In this document: one piece after another, positions 8,064 to 16,262 of the stretch | Numbering within the stretch: position 1 is the first letter of the stretch | Layout of the letters: every line of letters starts with the position of its first letter | Assembly: GCA_028719885.1 (NCBI GenBank) | Contig: JAQYLT010000065.1 | Coordinates: 20,502 to 84,501 of the forward strand | Direction: 5' to 3' | From: Bacillota bacterium | GTDB taxonomy: Bacteria; Bacillota; Clostridia; Oscillospirales; Oscillospiraceae | Length of the DNA stretch: 64,000 nt | Position numbers and translations under genes: made by a program | The notes under the pieces: model-generated | What the model was told of the DNA's origin: nothing | The model's database searches: none | Seen by the model: only the letters and a program-made list of their open reading frames with translations

Positions 8064-10151
8064 TTAGCGAACGCCGAAGAGCATCTCGCCGTAGCTGGGT
8101 ACGGGCCAGTATTCGGCGGAGGCGGTGGACTCCATGGAATCCACGCTGATACGCAGGGCGCACATATCATCGATGATGGTGGTCTTAAAGAAGTCGGCCA
8201 GCTCCACGGAATCGGTGATGGACTTGCTTTCCAGCAGATCCCGCTCCAGCTTTCCGGCAGCCCGATGGGCGGCGCCCAGCAGGGCACTGATGGTCTTCAC
8301 GCTGTCGCGCTCATAGCTGCAGTCGGAATCGGGGATGGCGTTGAGCTTGGCGGTAATGCCGGCGCTCAGGTCGGCGGTGTAGCGGGCCATAGCAGGGAGG
8401 TAATCCTTCCGGGCCATATCCAGCATGGTCTGGGCCTCGATGTTGACCACCTTGCAGTAGTTTTCCAGCTTGACCTCGTGCCGGGCAACCAGCTCGGTTT
8501 CGCTGTAGACGTTGTGGGCGGCAAACAGATCAATGTTCTTCTTGTCCAGCAGGTGCGCCAGGGCATCGGGGGTGGTCTTCAGATTCAGCAGGCCCCGGCG
8601 CTCGGCTTCCTTGACCCAGGAGGCATCGTAGCCGTCGCCGTTGAAGATGATCCGCTTGTGCTCGGCGATGGTCTTGCGAATCAGCTCATGCAGGGTGGCC
8701 TCGAAGTTTTCGGCACCCTCCAGAATGTCGGCAAACTGCTTCAGTTCTTCCGCCACGGAGGTGTTCAGCACGGTGTTGGCGCAGGAGATGGACTCGGAGG
8801 AGCCCAGCATCCGGAACTCAAACTTGTTGCCGGTGAAAGCAAAGGGGCTGGTGCGGTTCCGGTCGGTGGCGTCCTTCTGGAACTTGGGCAGGGTGTGCAC
8901 GCCGATGCGGAGCACTTCCTTTTCGTGGCCGTCGTAGGGGGCTTCCTTTTCAATGGCGTCCAGAATCTCGCTCAGGTCGGAGCCCAGGAACATGGACACA
9001 ATGGCGGGAGGCGCCTCGTTGGCACCCAGACGGTGATCGTTTCCGGCGGAGGCCACGGTGATACGCAGCAGATCCTGGTATTCATCCACGGCCTTGATAA
9101 CGGCGCACAGGAACAGCAGGAACTGGGCGTTTTCGTAGGGGGTCTCGCCGGGCTCCAGCAGGTTCATTCCGGTGTCGGTGGAGATGGACCAGTTGTTGTG
9201 CTTGCCGGAGCCGTTCACGCCGTCAAAGGGCTTCTCATGGAGCAGGCAAACCAGACCGTGACGCTTGGCGACCTTCTGCATCATCTCCATGGTCAGCTGG
9301 TTGTGGTCTGCAGCGATGTTGGTGGTGGTGAAGATGGGGGCCAGCTCATGCTGGGCGGGGGCCACCTCGTTGTGCTCGGTCTTGGCCAGAATGCCCAGCT
9401 TCCACAGCTCGTCGTTCAGGTCCTTCATGAAAGCGGCGACTCTGGGCTTAATGGCGCCGAAGTAGTGATCGTCCAGCTCCTGACCCTTGGGGGGCTTGGC
9501 GCCGAAGAGGGTGCGGCCGGTGTAGATCAAGTCCTTGCGCTGGTCGTAGTGGGCTTTATCCACCAGGAAGTATTCCTGCTCGGGACCCACAGTGGTCTTC
9601 ACGGAGGTGACGTCCTTATTGCCAAAGAGCTTCAATACCCGCAGGGCCTGACGGTTGATGGCCTCCATGGAGCGAAGCAGTGCAGTCTTCTGGTCCAGGG
9701 CCTCGCCGCCGTAGGAAAGGAACACGGTGGGGATGCACAGCACCCCGTCCTTGATGAATGCGTAGCTGGTAGCGTCCCAGGCGGTGTAGCCTCTGGCCTC
9801 GAAAGTGGCCCGCAGGCCGCCGGAGGGGAAGGAGGAGGCATCGGGCTCGCCCTGAATCAGCTCCTTGCCGGAGAACTCCATAATGACCTTTCCGCCGGGC
9901 TTGGGGGAGATGAAGCTGTCGTGCTTCTCGGCGGTGACGCCGGTCATGGGCTGGAACCAGTGGGTGAAATGGGTGGCTCCCTTTTCAATGGCCCAATCCT
10001 TCATGGCGTTGGCCACAACGGTTGCCACATTGGGGTCCAGGTGCTTGCCCTGCTTGATGGTGCGCTGGAGGGCCTTGTAGGTCTCCTTGGGGAGGCGGGC
10101 TTCCATTGTCGCGTCGTCAAAAACCATGGAAGAAAAAATATCTGTTACCAT
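8064..10151 (-). CDS. glnN: Glutamine synthetase type III
   Basis: Cytoplasmic ATP-dependent synthesis of glutamine from glutamate and ammonium. At 695 residues it is far longer than type I enzymes (about 450-470) and matches type III. Motifs include [25 protein letters not shown], the substrate-site stretch [31 protein letters not shown] and [16 protein letters not shown]. The start at 10151 ([10 protein letters not shown]) is chosen because AAAAGGAGAAATCGGT precedes it; an upstream in-frame start would lie in the leader terminator. It is preceded by its own sigma-A promoter and leader terminator and followed by gltBD, giving a compact GS-GOGAT unit. Confidence 0.95.
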   Translation of the reverse strand: MVTDIFSSMVFDDATMEARLPKETYKALQRTIKQGKHLDPNVATVVANAMKDWAIEKGATHFTHWFQPMTGVTAEKHDSFISPKPGGKVIMEFSGKELIQGEPDASSFPSGGLRATFEARGYTAWDATSYAFIKDGVLCIPTVFLSYGGEALDQKTALLRSMEAINRQALRVLKLFGNKDVTSVKTTVGPEQEYFLVDKAHYDQRKDLIYTGRTLFGAKPPKGQELDDHYFGAIKPRVAAFMKDLNDELWKLGILAKTEHNEVAPAQHELAPIFTTTNIAADHNQLTMEMMQKVAKRHGLVCLLHEKPFDGVNGSGKHNNWSISTDTGMNLLEPGETPYENAQFLLFLCAVIKAVDEYQDLLRITVASAGNDHRLGANEAPPAIVSMFLGSDLSEILDAIEKEAPYDGHEKEVLRIGVHTLPKFQKDATDRNRTSPFAFTGNKFEFRMLGSSESISCANTVLNTSVAEELKQFADILEGAENFEATLHELIRKTIAEHKRIIFNGDGYDASWVKEAERRGLLNLKTTPDALAHLLDKKNIDLFAAHNVYSETELVARHEVKLENYCKVVNIEAQTMLDMARKDYLPAMARYTADLSAGITAKLNAIPDSDCSYERDSVKTISALLGAAHRAAGKLERDLLESKSITDSVELADFFKTTIIDDMCALRISVDSMESTASAEYWPVPSYGEMLFGVR

Positions 10152-10173
10152 ACCGATTTCTCCTTTTAAAAAA

Positions 10174-10230
10174 ATGAAAAAAGCGACAGGAGGCACATGG
10201 TTTTCCCATATGTGACATCCTTGTCGCTTT
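10174..10230 (-). terminator. Leader terminator of glnN with an ANTAR-P2-like hairpin
   Basis: 9-bp outer stem (AAAGCGACA with TGTCGCTTT) followed by a T-rich run on the minus strand, 25 nt upstream of the glnN start. Its 5' arm overlaps a small hairpin (10227-10212, GCGAC-AAGGAU-GUCAC, one mismatch) whose six-base loop AAGGAU has A at position 1 and G at position 4, almost identical to the P2 loop of the amt leader (AAGGAC). I could not find a convincing P1 partner upstream. Confidence 0.65.
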
Positions 10231-10275
10231 CATTTACGTGTTTGCTGCCCCGGGGGGCTCTCTTTGTTTGAGAGG

Positions 10276-10304
10276 ATTTTACTGCGGATTGCCTTTATTG
10301 TCAA
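10276..10304 (-). promoter_or_regulatory. Sigma-A promoter of glnN
   Basis: TTGACA (10304-10299), 17-bp spacer, TAAAAT (10281-10276). The predicted start near 10269 gives a leader of about 118 nt containing the terminator. The remaining stretch to 10436 shows no gene or clear signal. Confidence 0.8.
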
Positions 10305-10436
10305 CTCCTTTCCGCCTGCCGGAACGGATTTTGTAAAAACTCACAGCCCATTCCGGAAAGAAGAGGGAAAAGTTTGTGGCAATCCTCCAAGAGATTTTCC
10401 GCTTGCCGGGAACATTTGTTTTTGCACAGGATACAA

Positions 10437-11048
10437 TCAAAGAGAATCAGATGGGAATTCTCCCTCTGCCCACGCCAGCATCGCCTCAAAATGCAGCTGC
10501 TTTCCCTGATGGGGAAAGGTCAGCGCGCAGGAAAAGAGCATGGGGGCCTGCACATCGTCTTTTGCGCCGTATTTGTGGTCCCCCACCAGAGGATACCCCC
10601 GGCTGGCAAACTGCACCCGAATCTGGTGGCTTCTGCCGGTGTGGAGCCGGATCCGCACCAAGCTGGGATCGCCCTCTTTCAGCCGGAGGAATTCCAGCCG
10701 GGCGGGCTTTACTCCCTTGCGCTGCCGGTTTACAACAAATACCTTGTTTTTTGCTGTATCTTTCCATAAAAGGTCCTGCCAATCCCCCGATTCCGGCGGG
10801 ACGCCATGGACCAGCGCCACATATTCCTTTACCATGGTTCCCTGCTGGATGGCCTTGCTCAAAGAGGCGGCGGCCTGCTTTGTCCGGGCGAAGACCATCA
10901 CACCGCCCACATTTTTGTCCAGCCGGTGAACGGGGAAAACCAGGCCCCCCAGTTCCCGTAGAATGACCTCCGGCAGCTCTTTTTCCGAATCCAGCCCCAC
11001 AGGCTTGACGCAGACGGCAATGTCCCTGTCCGTATAAAGAAATTCCAT
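10437..11048 (-). CDS. RluA-family pseudouridine synthase
   Basis: Predicted to isomerise uridine to pseudouridine in rRNA or tRNA. The catalytic motif HRLDKNVGGVMVFART carries the essential Asp; the later GRSHQIRVQFASRGYPLVGD is the family's conserved C-terminal block. 203 residues, short for the family and without an S4 domain, so it belongs to the compact RluA/YlyB-like group; the exact target is not predictable. ATG at 11048 follows GGGAGGAATAT; an ATG further upstream would overlap the preceding gene. It starts 10 bp after the stop of the P-loop gene and is probably cotranscribed. Confidence 0.88.
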   Translation of the reverse strand: MEFLYTDRDIAVCVKPVGLDSEKELPEVILRELGGLVFPVHRLDKNVGGVMVFARTKQAAASLSKAIQQGTMVKEYVALVHGVPPESGDWQDLLWKDTAKNKVFVVNRQRKGVKPARLEFLRLKEGDPSLVRIRLHTGRSHQIRVQFASRGYPLVGDHKYGAKDDVQAPMLFSCALTFPHQGKQLHFEAMLAWAEGEFPSDSL

Positions 11049-11058
11049 ATATTCCTCC

Positions 11059-11862
11059 CTAGGCTTTCCCACACCGGATAAAATCCGAAATGCACCCATA
11101 GGCAGCTTCCCAATCCCGGTGGGGATTGGAGATCACCATGCTTTTAACCGGCAGCTTCTGCAATATGGAGAGCTCCCGGCGCTGGCGCTCTTCCAGACAG
11201 GACACCAGTCCCTCAAATCCATGGGCATGGGTCCGCCTCCCGTAGGCACTGCTTGTATGGTAGTCCAGGAATCCCTCCAGCCAGCCCGGCCGTTTCTGGG
11301 CGGTGACCTCTATTCGCCGGGCAATGTCCTCGTTTTTCAGATAAATCACCCTGGGCTCCAGAGGGGCAATGGTTTGTGCGATCTCTTTGATATAGGCCAG
11401 GGATTCCCGTTCCGGCAGGTCAAACCGCATCATGGTTTCGCACATGGGATTTTGAAGCAGCACACAGTTGAATAGATATATCCGGTCTTTTTCCGCTTGG
11501 CCCGCGAACCGCTTCCATTTTTCCAGCATCACCGGCCTTTCCCGTTCCCAGGGCAGCCCATCGTACAGCTTGTATGGCAGCAGCGCCTGTAAATCCTCCC
11601 CCTGGAACCGGGACAGCGGGACCACCCAGCCGTCCAAAACGGGTTCGCCCCAAGCCCGGATTTGCGGGCGGAGCCGGGGAGCACATTCGGTCAATTCGCG
11701 GCTTAAAAAGGCGTGGAACTCGTAGTCGGCGGGATGGGCTCCGCTTCCCTCATCCACATTTGTAACCATGCTGCCGTCTTCCCTCAGTACCTGGGCGGCA
11801 AAGGCGGCGGTTGTACTCTTCCCGGAGCAGGGCAATCCCTCCACAATATATACAATTGCCAT
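11059..11862 (-). CDS. P-loop nucleotide-binding protein of unknown function
   Basis: 267 residues beginning with a textbook Walker A motif (VEGLPCSGKSTTAAF, residues 7-21), as in small-molecule or nucleoside kinases. Other visible features: VTNVDEGSGAHPADYEFH soon after the P-loop, RIYLFNCVLLQNP (a Walker B-like hydrophobic strand) and RVIYLKNEDIARRIE, which resembles the phosphate-transfer lid of kinases. No transmembrane segment or signal peptide. Preceded by AGGAGGG and a likely promoter; followed closely by the RluA-family gene. I do not recognise the family beyond P-loop kinase-like; no substrate should be assumed. Confidence 0.75.
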   Translation of the reverse strand: MAIVYIVEGLPCSGKSTTAAFAAQVLREDGSMVTNVDEGSGAHPADYEFHAFLSRELTECAPRLRPQIRAWGEPVLDGWVVPLSRFQGEDLQALLPYKLYDGLPWERERPVMLEKWKRFAGQAEKDRIYLFNCVLLQNPMCETMMRFDLPERESLAYIKEIAQTIAPLEPRVIYLKNEDIARRIEVTAQKRPGWLEGFLDYHTSSAYGRRTHAHGFEGLVSCLEERQRRELSILQKLPVKSMVISNPHRDWEAAYGCISDFIRCGKA

Positions 11863-11939
11863 GGCAGTCCCTCCTGTTCAAGCTGACCTCAGTATAACAG
11901 AAAAAACCAAAAAGAGCAAGAAATCCCCGGGACATTCCA

Positions 11940-11967
11940 TTGCATTTTCTGGATTTCGCTGTATAAT
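11940..11967 (+). promoter_or_regulatory. Probable promoter of the ABC exporter
   Basis: TATAAT at 11962-11967 with a weak TTGCAT at 11940-11945 (16-bp spacer), 24 bp before the start codon. The -10 is clear, the -35 is uncertain. Confidence 0.5.
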
Positions 11968-11990
11968 AGTCGGGATTGGAGGTTTGAGAG

Positions 11991-13754
11991 ATGACAACAC
12001 AGGAATATCGGGAAAAATCCCCCCTGCGGATTTTCCTGGGCTATTTTGCCGCCCACAAGAAGCTGTTTGCGGTGGATATCTGCTGCGCCCTGGGCATTGC
12101 CGCCATTGACCTGGCCTTTCCCCTGGCCACCCGGCAGGCGCTCTACGATCTGCTGCCCAACGAGAAATACGCCGTGTTTTTCACCGTCATGGCAATTGTG
12201 GTGGCCTTTTATGTGCTGCGGGCGTTTTTGAATTATATCGTCTGCTACTACGGCCACACCTTTGGCATCCGGGTGGAGGCGGACATCCGCCGGGACCTGT
12301 TCCGGCATTTGCAGGACATGAGCTTTGACTTTTACGATTCCAACCGGACGGGCCAGCTGATGAGCCGGCTGACCTCCGACCTGTTCGAGCTGACGGAGCT
12401 GGCCCACCATGGCCCCGAGGACCTGATTACTTCGGCAATTACCATTTTGGGCGCTCTCATCGTCATGGCAACCATCCGCTGGGAGTTGGCCCTGGTGGTG
12501 GCGGCACTGATTCCCATTTTCCTCGTGGTGGTGTTCTCCATGCGGGGACGGATGGGCAGGGCCTCCGTCCAGGTCAAGCAGAAGGTGGGCCATATCAATA
12601 CGGAGATCGAGTCCAGCCTCTCCGGCATCCGGACGGCCAAGGCCTTTGGCAATGAGGCTGTGGAGCGGGAACGGTTTGGCGCTGCCAATGAGCAGTTCAA
12701 AACCTCCAAGCGGGAATTCCACAAGGCCATGGGCATGTTCAACAGCTCCATGGAGTTCTTCCTCACCAGCATGAACGTGGTGGTTATTGCCATCGGCGGC
12801 TATATGATTATGAAGAATAAGCTGGACTACCGGGACCTGGTGACGTTCAGCCTGTATATTGCCACCTTTGTCTCCCCTCTGCGGAAGCTCTCCAGCTTCT
12901 CGGAGTTGCTGGCCAATGGCTTTGCAGGACTGAACCGGTTTGTGGAGATCATGCGTACCGAGCCCACGGTTCAGGATGCCCCGGATGCCAAGCCCCTTTC
13001 CAATGTCAAAGGAGAGATTCGGGTGGAGAATGTGTCCTTTGCCTACGAGGGAGATCTGGCGGTGCTGCACCAGGTGGATTTGCTGGTCCAGCCCGGGGAG
13101 ACCATTGCCATTGTGGGCCCCTCCGGCGGCGGCAAGAGTACCCTGTGCCAGCTGATTCCCAGATTTTATGATGTGACCCAGGGCAGTATCCGCATCGACG
13201 GCCAGGATATCCGTCAGGTCACCCAGCAGAGCATCCATGAGAATATTGGTATTGTGCAGCAGGATGTGTTCCTCTTTGCCGATACCATTTTTGAGAACAT
13301 CCGCTACGGCAGGCCGGAGGCCACCGAGGAAGAGGTCATCGAGGCAGCGAAAAAGGCGGAGATTTATGAGGACATTCTGGCCATGCCCAACGGCTTTCAG
13401 ACCTATGTGGGGGAGCGGGGCACCCTGCTCTCCGGCGGCCAGAAGCAGCGGGTGGCCATTGCCCGGATTTTCCTGAAAAATCCCCCCATTCTGATTCTGG
13501 ACGAGGCCACCTCCGCTTTGGATTCCGTGACGGAGGCCAAAATCCAGCGGGCCTTCGACAAGCTCTCCCAGGGGCGCACCACCTTGATCATCGCCCACCG
13601 GCTGAGTACCATCCGCAGCGCCAGCCGCATCGTGTCCATTGCCGACGGCGTGATTACGGAATGCGGCACCCATCAGCAGCTGCTGGAAAAAGGCGGCATC
13701 TATTCCGAGCTCTACCGCACCCAAAACGCCCTGGCCCTGGAAGCCTTGCAGTAG
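11991..13754 (+). CDS. ABC exporter, fused membrane and ATPase domains
   Basis: Half-transporter of the MsbA/BmrA type, expected to work as a dimer exporting lipids, drugs or peptides across the cell membrane. Residues 20-310 hold six membrane helices with the intracellular loop motif FDFYDSNRTGQLMSRLTSD. The ATPase domain follows: Walker A GPSGGGKST (about 376), Q-loop IVQQDVFLFADT, signature LSGGQKQRVAIARI (about 480), Walker B ILILDEATSALD (about 500) and the H-loop IIAHRLSTIR. 587 residues, a full-length single half. ATG at 11991 follows GGAGGTTTGAGAG. No partner half-transporter lies beside it, so a homodimer is likely; substrate unknown. Confidence 0.93.
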   Translation: MTTQEYREKSPLRIFLGYFAAHKKLFAVDICCALGIAAIDLAFPLATRQALYDLLPNEKYAVFFTVMAIVVAFYVLRAFLNYIVCYYGHTFGIRVEADIRRDLFRHLQDMSFDFYDSNRTGQLMSRLTSDLFELTELAHHGPEDLITSAITILGALIVMATIRWELALVVAALIPIFLVVVFSMRGRMGRASVQVKQKVGHINTEIESSLSGIRTAKAFGNEAVERERFGAANEQFKTSKREFHKAMGMFNSSMEFFLTSMNVVVIAIGGYMIMKNKLDYRDLVTFSLYIATFVSPLRKLSSFSELLANGFAGLNRFVEIMRTEPTVQDAPDAKPLSNVKGEIRVENVSFAYEGDLAVLHQVDLLVQPGETIAIVGPSGGGKSTLCQLIPRFYDVTQGSIRIDGQDIRQVTQQSIHENIGIVQQDVFLFADTIFENIRYGRPEATEEEVIEAAKKAEIYEDILAMPNGFQTYVGERGTLLSGGQKQRVAIARIFLKNPPILILDEATSALDSVTEAKIQRAFDKLSQGRTTLIIAHRLSTIRSASRIVSIADGVITECGTHQQLLEKGGIYSELYRTQNALALEALQ

Positions 13755-13760
13755 GCAGGA

Positions 13761-13949
13761 AAATCGGAATTTGTCAGTATGTGTTCGTAGGGAACGGATT
13801 TATCCGTTCCGAAACGTCAGTCAACATCAATGGTTCGTTGGATGGTAACGGGGTCCTTTTTTCCATTCAACGTGCACCCCATAAAAACGTTACCGAGGCG
13901 GAACGGATAAATCCGTTCCCTACGAAATATCTCTGCAAATTCCAATTTG
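13761..13949. repeat. Palindromic intergenic element, copy 1
   Basis: About 189 bp, starting 6 bp after the ABC exporter stop. Both ends carry CGTAGGGAACGG-type inverted repeats enclosing the 20-bp palindrome GGAACGGATTTATCCGTTCC; the outer ends read AAAT(T/C)GGAATTTG-like. The middle contains GGTAACG and CGTTACC in opposite orientation. Almost the reverse complement of copy 3 (19613). No ORF of substance. It lies between convergent genes. Confidence 0.9.
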
Positions 13950-14004
13950 CCTGGATACGTTAAAAACCACATAAAAAATCCGCTGCGTTTGCAGCGGATT
14001 TTGA

Positions 14005-14262
14005 TTAGTCGAAATCATAATAGAGGTGCAGCCGTGGGTTTTCTGCCTGGGCCTCCTGGAATACGGAGAGAACCTTGGAAAAATAGCCTTCCCCGGCATC
14101 ATCCAGGTTGACGAACTGAATCTCCTTTTTGCCCAAATCCGTCAGGCAGTCGTAAAGGGCATCCAGATTGCATCCGTAGTACTCCGGCAGCGCCAGAGCC
14201 TGTTTTAAATATTGGTGCGCCGAAGCTTTTTCCTCCAGGCACCTGACATCCAGAATGATCAT
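14005..14262 (-). CDS. Barstar-family ribonuclease inhibitor
   Basis: 85-residue cytoplasmic protein expected to bind and block the barnase-like enzyme encoded just upstream. The barstar hallmark is visible: ALPEYYGCNLDALYDCLTD (about residues 25-43), the segment that plugs the barnase active site, with the acidic and aromatic residues in place. Length equals Bacillus barstar (about 90). Its ATG overlaps the stop of the ribonuclease gene by 4 bp (ATGA), so enzyme and inhibitor are translationally coupled. Confidence 0.88.
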   Translation of the reverse strand: MIILDVRCLEEKASAHQYLKQALALPEYYGCNLDALYDCLTDLGKKEIQFVNLDDAGEGYFSKVLSVFQEAQAENPRLHLYYDFD

Positions 14263-14744
14263 GGCGTGTCCTCCCCATAGAGCAGCTGGAAGGACTCGTA
14301 GTGGTCCTCGGTGTAGTAGATCAGGCCGTCGTTGGAGTAGATGATTCGTTTGGCGTTTCGGTAGCTGCCGTCAAAATCAATGTCGCATTCGTAATAGGTC
14401 CGTCCTGATGATTTGGGCAGCAGACCCTCCCGGTTGCCGAACCGGTCGCCGCCGATACTCATCCCCGGGGCCACCTCCCAGAGGTTCCCCTTGCTTGCCA
14501 CCCAGCCCAAATCCTGAGCCTCTTTTTTGGTGAGATAATTGGATGGCAGATGGCCGTATCGGTGGAGATATTCCGCTACCTCATCCCGGGAGCTGTAGGT
14601 TCCGAATTCGGAAATGGCGGCTGCTTCGGTGACGGTTTCCGGTTGTTTTCCCGGCGCAAAGGTATCCAAATTGACGCAGCCGGTAAACAGCACCATGGCC
14701 ACCAGCAGGATTGACAGCCAGCGAAGAAGCGTGTTTTTTTTCAT
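14259..14744 (-). CDS. Barnase-like secreted lipoprotein ribonuclease
   Basis: Extracytoplasmic guanyl-preferring ribonuclease. Residues 1-23 form a lipoprotein signal (LLVAMVLFTGC), so the enzyme is predicted to be lipid-anchored on the outside, unlike free Bacillus barnase. The catalytic domain (about 60-158) follows barnase closely: LPSNYLTKKEAQDLGW, the structural block IGGDRFGNREGLLP, the general base Glu in YYECDID (barnase Glu73), Arg in AKRIIYSND (Arg87) and His in TEDHYESF (His102). All three catalytic residues are present. Operon with barstar. ATG at 14744 follows AGAGGGCTGTT. Role could be nutrient RNA degradation or inter-bacterial toxicity. Confidence 0.9.
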   Translation of the reverse strand: MKKNTLLRWLSILLVAMVLFTGCVNLDTFAPGKQPETVTEAAAISEFGTYSSRDEVAEYLHRYGHLPSNYLTKKEAQDLGWVASKGNLWEVAPGMSIGGDRFGNREGLLPKSSGRTYYECDIDFDGSYRNAKRIIYSNDGLIYYTEDHYESFQLLYGEDTP

Positions 14745-14825
14745 AACAGCCCTCTTTTCTCAAAAATAATCTCTGTTTCGACGATTGGGTTACCACGGCA
14801 GAGGGGTAAAATCGGTCAGTGGGGC

Positions 14826-14854
14826 TTGTTTCCTGGGGGAAAATGGTCTATAAT
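14826..14854 (+). promoter_or_regulatory. Promoter of the prolyl-tRNA editing gene
   Basis: TTGTTT (14826-14831), 17-bp spacer, TATAAT (14849-14854), 29 bp before the ATG at 14883. GGAGGAG precedes the start. Confidence 0.65.
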
Positions 14855-14882
14855 AAAGAAAAACGCAAGTGGAGGAGCATGA

Positions 14883-15452
14883 ATGTTAACCCTGATGAAT
14901 GGGCGGCCCCGGAACGAGGAAGGCCGCCTGGAAAAAGAAATCAAATGCTATGACCTGCTGGACAGACTGGGCATTCCCTATCAGCGCCTGGACCACTGGC
15001 CTGCGGATTCTATGGAGGTCTGCGGAGAAATCGACAAGAGCTTGAATGCCGTGATCTGCAAGAATCTGTTCCTGTGCAACCGGCAGGAGACGGCCTTTTA
15101 TCTGCTGCTGATCCCGGGGAACAAGCCCTTTAAAACCAAATACCTCTCCGCCCAGCTGGGGGTGTCCCGGCTTTCTTTCGGGAAAGAGGAATACATGGAG
15201 CGATTTTTGGACAATACCCCCGGCTCTGCCACGGTGCTGGGACTGATGAACGACCATGAAAACCGGGTCCAGCTGGTGATTGACCGGGATGTGTTCCGCC
15301 ATGAATATTTCGGCTGCCATCCCTGCATCAATACCTCCAGCCTCCGTCTGCGGCTTTCGGATGTGATGGAGAAGCTGCTGCCCGCCATCCACCATGAGGC
15401 GGTGCTGGTGGAGCTGCCCTGGGAAGAGGAGGCACCATGCACAAATCAGTGA
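14883..15452 (+). CDS. YbaK/ProX-type aminoacyl-tRNA deacylase
   Basis: Free-standing editing domain, probably hydrolysing mischarged Ala-tRNA(Pro) or a similar misacylated tRNA in the cytoplasm. 189 residues. Visible features: the N-terminal YDLLDRLGIPYQRLDH with the family's YDLL..L.I....H pattern, CKNLFLCNRQETAFYLLLIPGNKPFKTK holding the conserved Lys-Asn-Leu-Phe and Lys, LGVSRLSFGKEEYMERFL and PGSATVLGLMND. Closest by pattern to PrdX/ProXp-ala proteins. The next gene starts inside its last 16 bp. An alternative start at Met5 is possible. Confidence 0.85.
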   Translation: MLTLMNGRPRNEEGRLEKEIKCYDLLDRLGIPYQRLDHWPADSMEVCGEIDKSLNAVICKNLFLCNRQETAFYLLLIPGNKPFKTKYLSAQLGVSRLSFGKEEYMERFLDNTPGSATVLGLMNDHENRVQLVIDRDVFRHEYFGCHPCINTSSLRLRLSDVMEKLLPAIHHEAVLVELPWEEEAPCTNQ

Positions 15453-15982
15453 GCATTGCCCTGGGGGAGGTGGGCTACCTGGAAAAGCAGACCCCCGAAA
15501 ACCTGGACGACAAGCTGGCCAATCCGGGGGAGGAGAACTTCACCAAATACGCCCGGGATATGGCCGCCCACCCGGGATTTTACCTGGGAAACAAGCAGGG
15601 CTATCCCTGGTGCGATGTGTTTGTGGACTGGTGCTTTACCCAGGCCTATGGGGTGCAAAATGCCAGGAAGCTGCTGTGCCAGCCCCTGTTCAGCAAGGGC
15701 GCAGGCTGCCGCCATTCCTTTGGCTATTTTCAGGAGGCGGGTCGGCTGGTTTTCTTCCCCCAGCCGGGAGACCAGATCTTTTTCCGGCGGAATGACCAAA
15801 TCTGCCACACCGGAATTGTGGTAAAGGTGGAAGACGGCCTGGTATATACCGTGGAGGGCAACACCTCCGATGAAGACGGGGTCATCCCCAACGGCGGCTG
15901 TGTGACGGAAAAGCAGTACCCCATGGATTCCACCAGCATCGCAGGCTACGGCCGGCCGGATTATTCCCTGGTCAATGAGTAA
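15437..15982 (+). CDS. CHAP-domain amidase/peptidase
   Basis: Cysteine-histidine dependent amidohydrolase/peptidase, normally a peptidoglycan-cutting fold. The catalytic Cys is in GYPWCDVFVDWCF (about residue 60), the His in NDQICHTGIVVKVEDG (about 120), and the EGNTSDEDGV block completes the active site. 181 residues with no signal peptide, membrane helix or cell-wall-binding domain, so how it would reach the wall is unclear. ATG at 15437 follows GAGGAGG and overlaps the upstream gene by 16 bp, implying coupling. Similar stand-alone CHAP proteins occur in prophages and clostridial genomes. Confidence 0.8.
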   Translation: MHKSVSIALGEVGYLEKQTPENLDDKLANPGEENFTKYARDMAAHPGFYLGNKQGYPWCDVFVDWCFTQAYGVQNARKLLCQPLFSKGAGCRHSFGYFQEAGRLVFFPQPGDQIFFRRNDQICHTGIVVKVEDGLVYTVEGNTSDEDGVIPNGGCVTEKQYPMDSTSIAGYGRPDYSLVNE

Positions 15983-15992
15983 CAGAGCCGAG

Positions 15993-16260
15993 CCTGCCAG
16001 TATGTGTTCGTAGGGAATGCATTTATGCATTCCGCCCGGTAACGGTTTTGCACTGGTGCGTTGAATGGAAAAATGATGGACGATTCGTAGGGAATGCATT
16101 CATGCATTCCGCTTGCGTTAAATTTCAAAATTGGTTGGTTGAATTGGAAAACGCCAAAAATATGTTTCAAAAAATACCATTCATCGAACCGCGATATAAA
16201 TCCAACGTTGCGGAACGGATAAATCCGTTCCCTACGAAATATCTCTGCAAATTCCAATTT
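15993..16260. repeat. Palindromic intergenic element, copy 2 (composite)
   Basis: About 268 bp between the convergent CHAP and CobC-like genes, ending 2 bp before the CobC-like stop. It holds two copies of the alternative palindrome (GGAATGCATTTATGCATTCC at about 16014 and the variant GGAATGCATTCATGCATTCC at about 16092) on the left, and the GGAACGGAT-type unit on the right. Looks like one element that has received or duplicated an internal unit. Confidence 0.85.
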
Positions 16261-16262
16261 TT

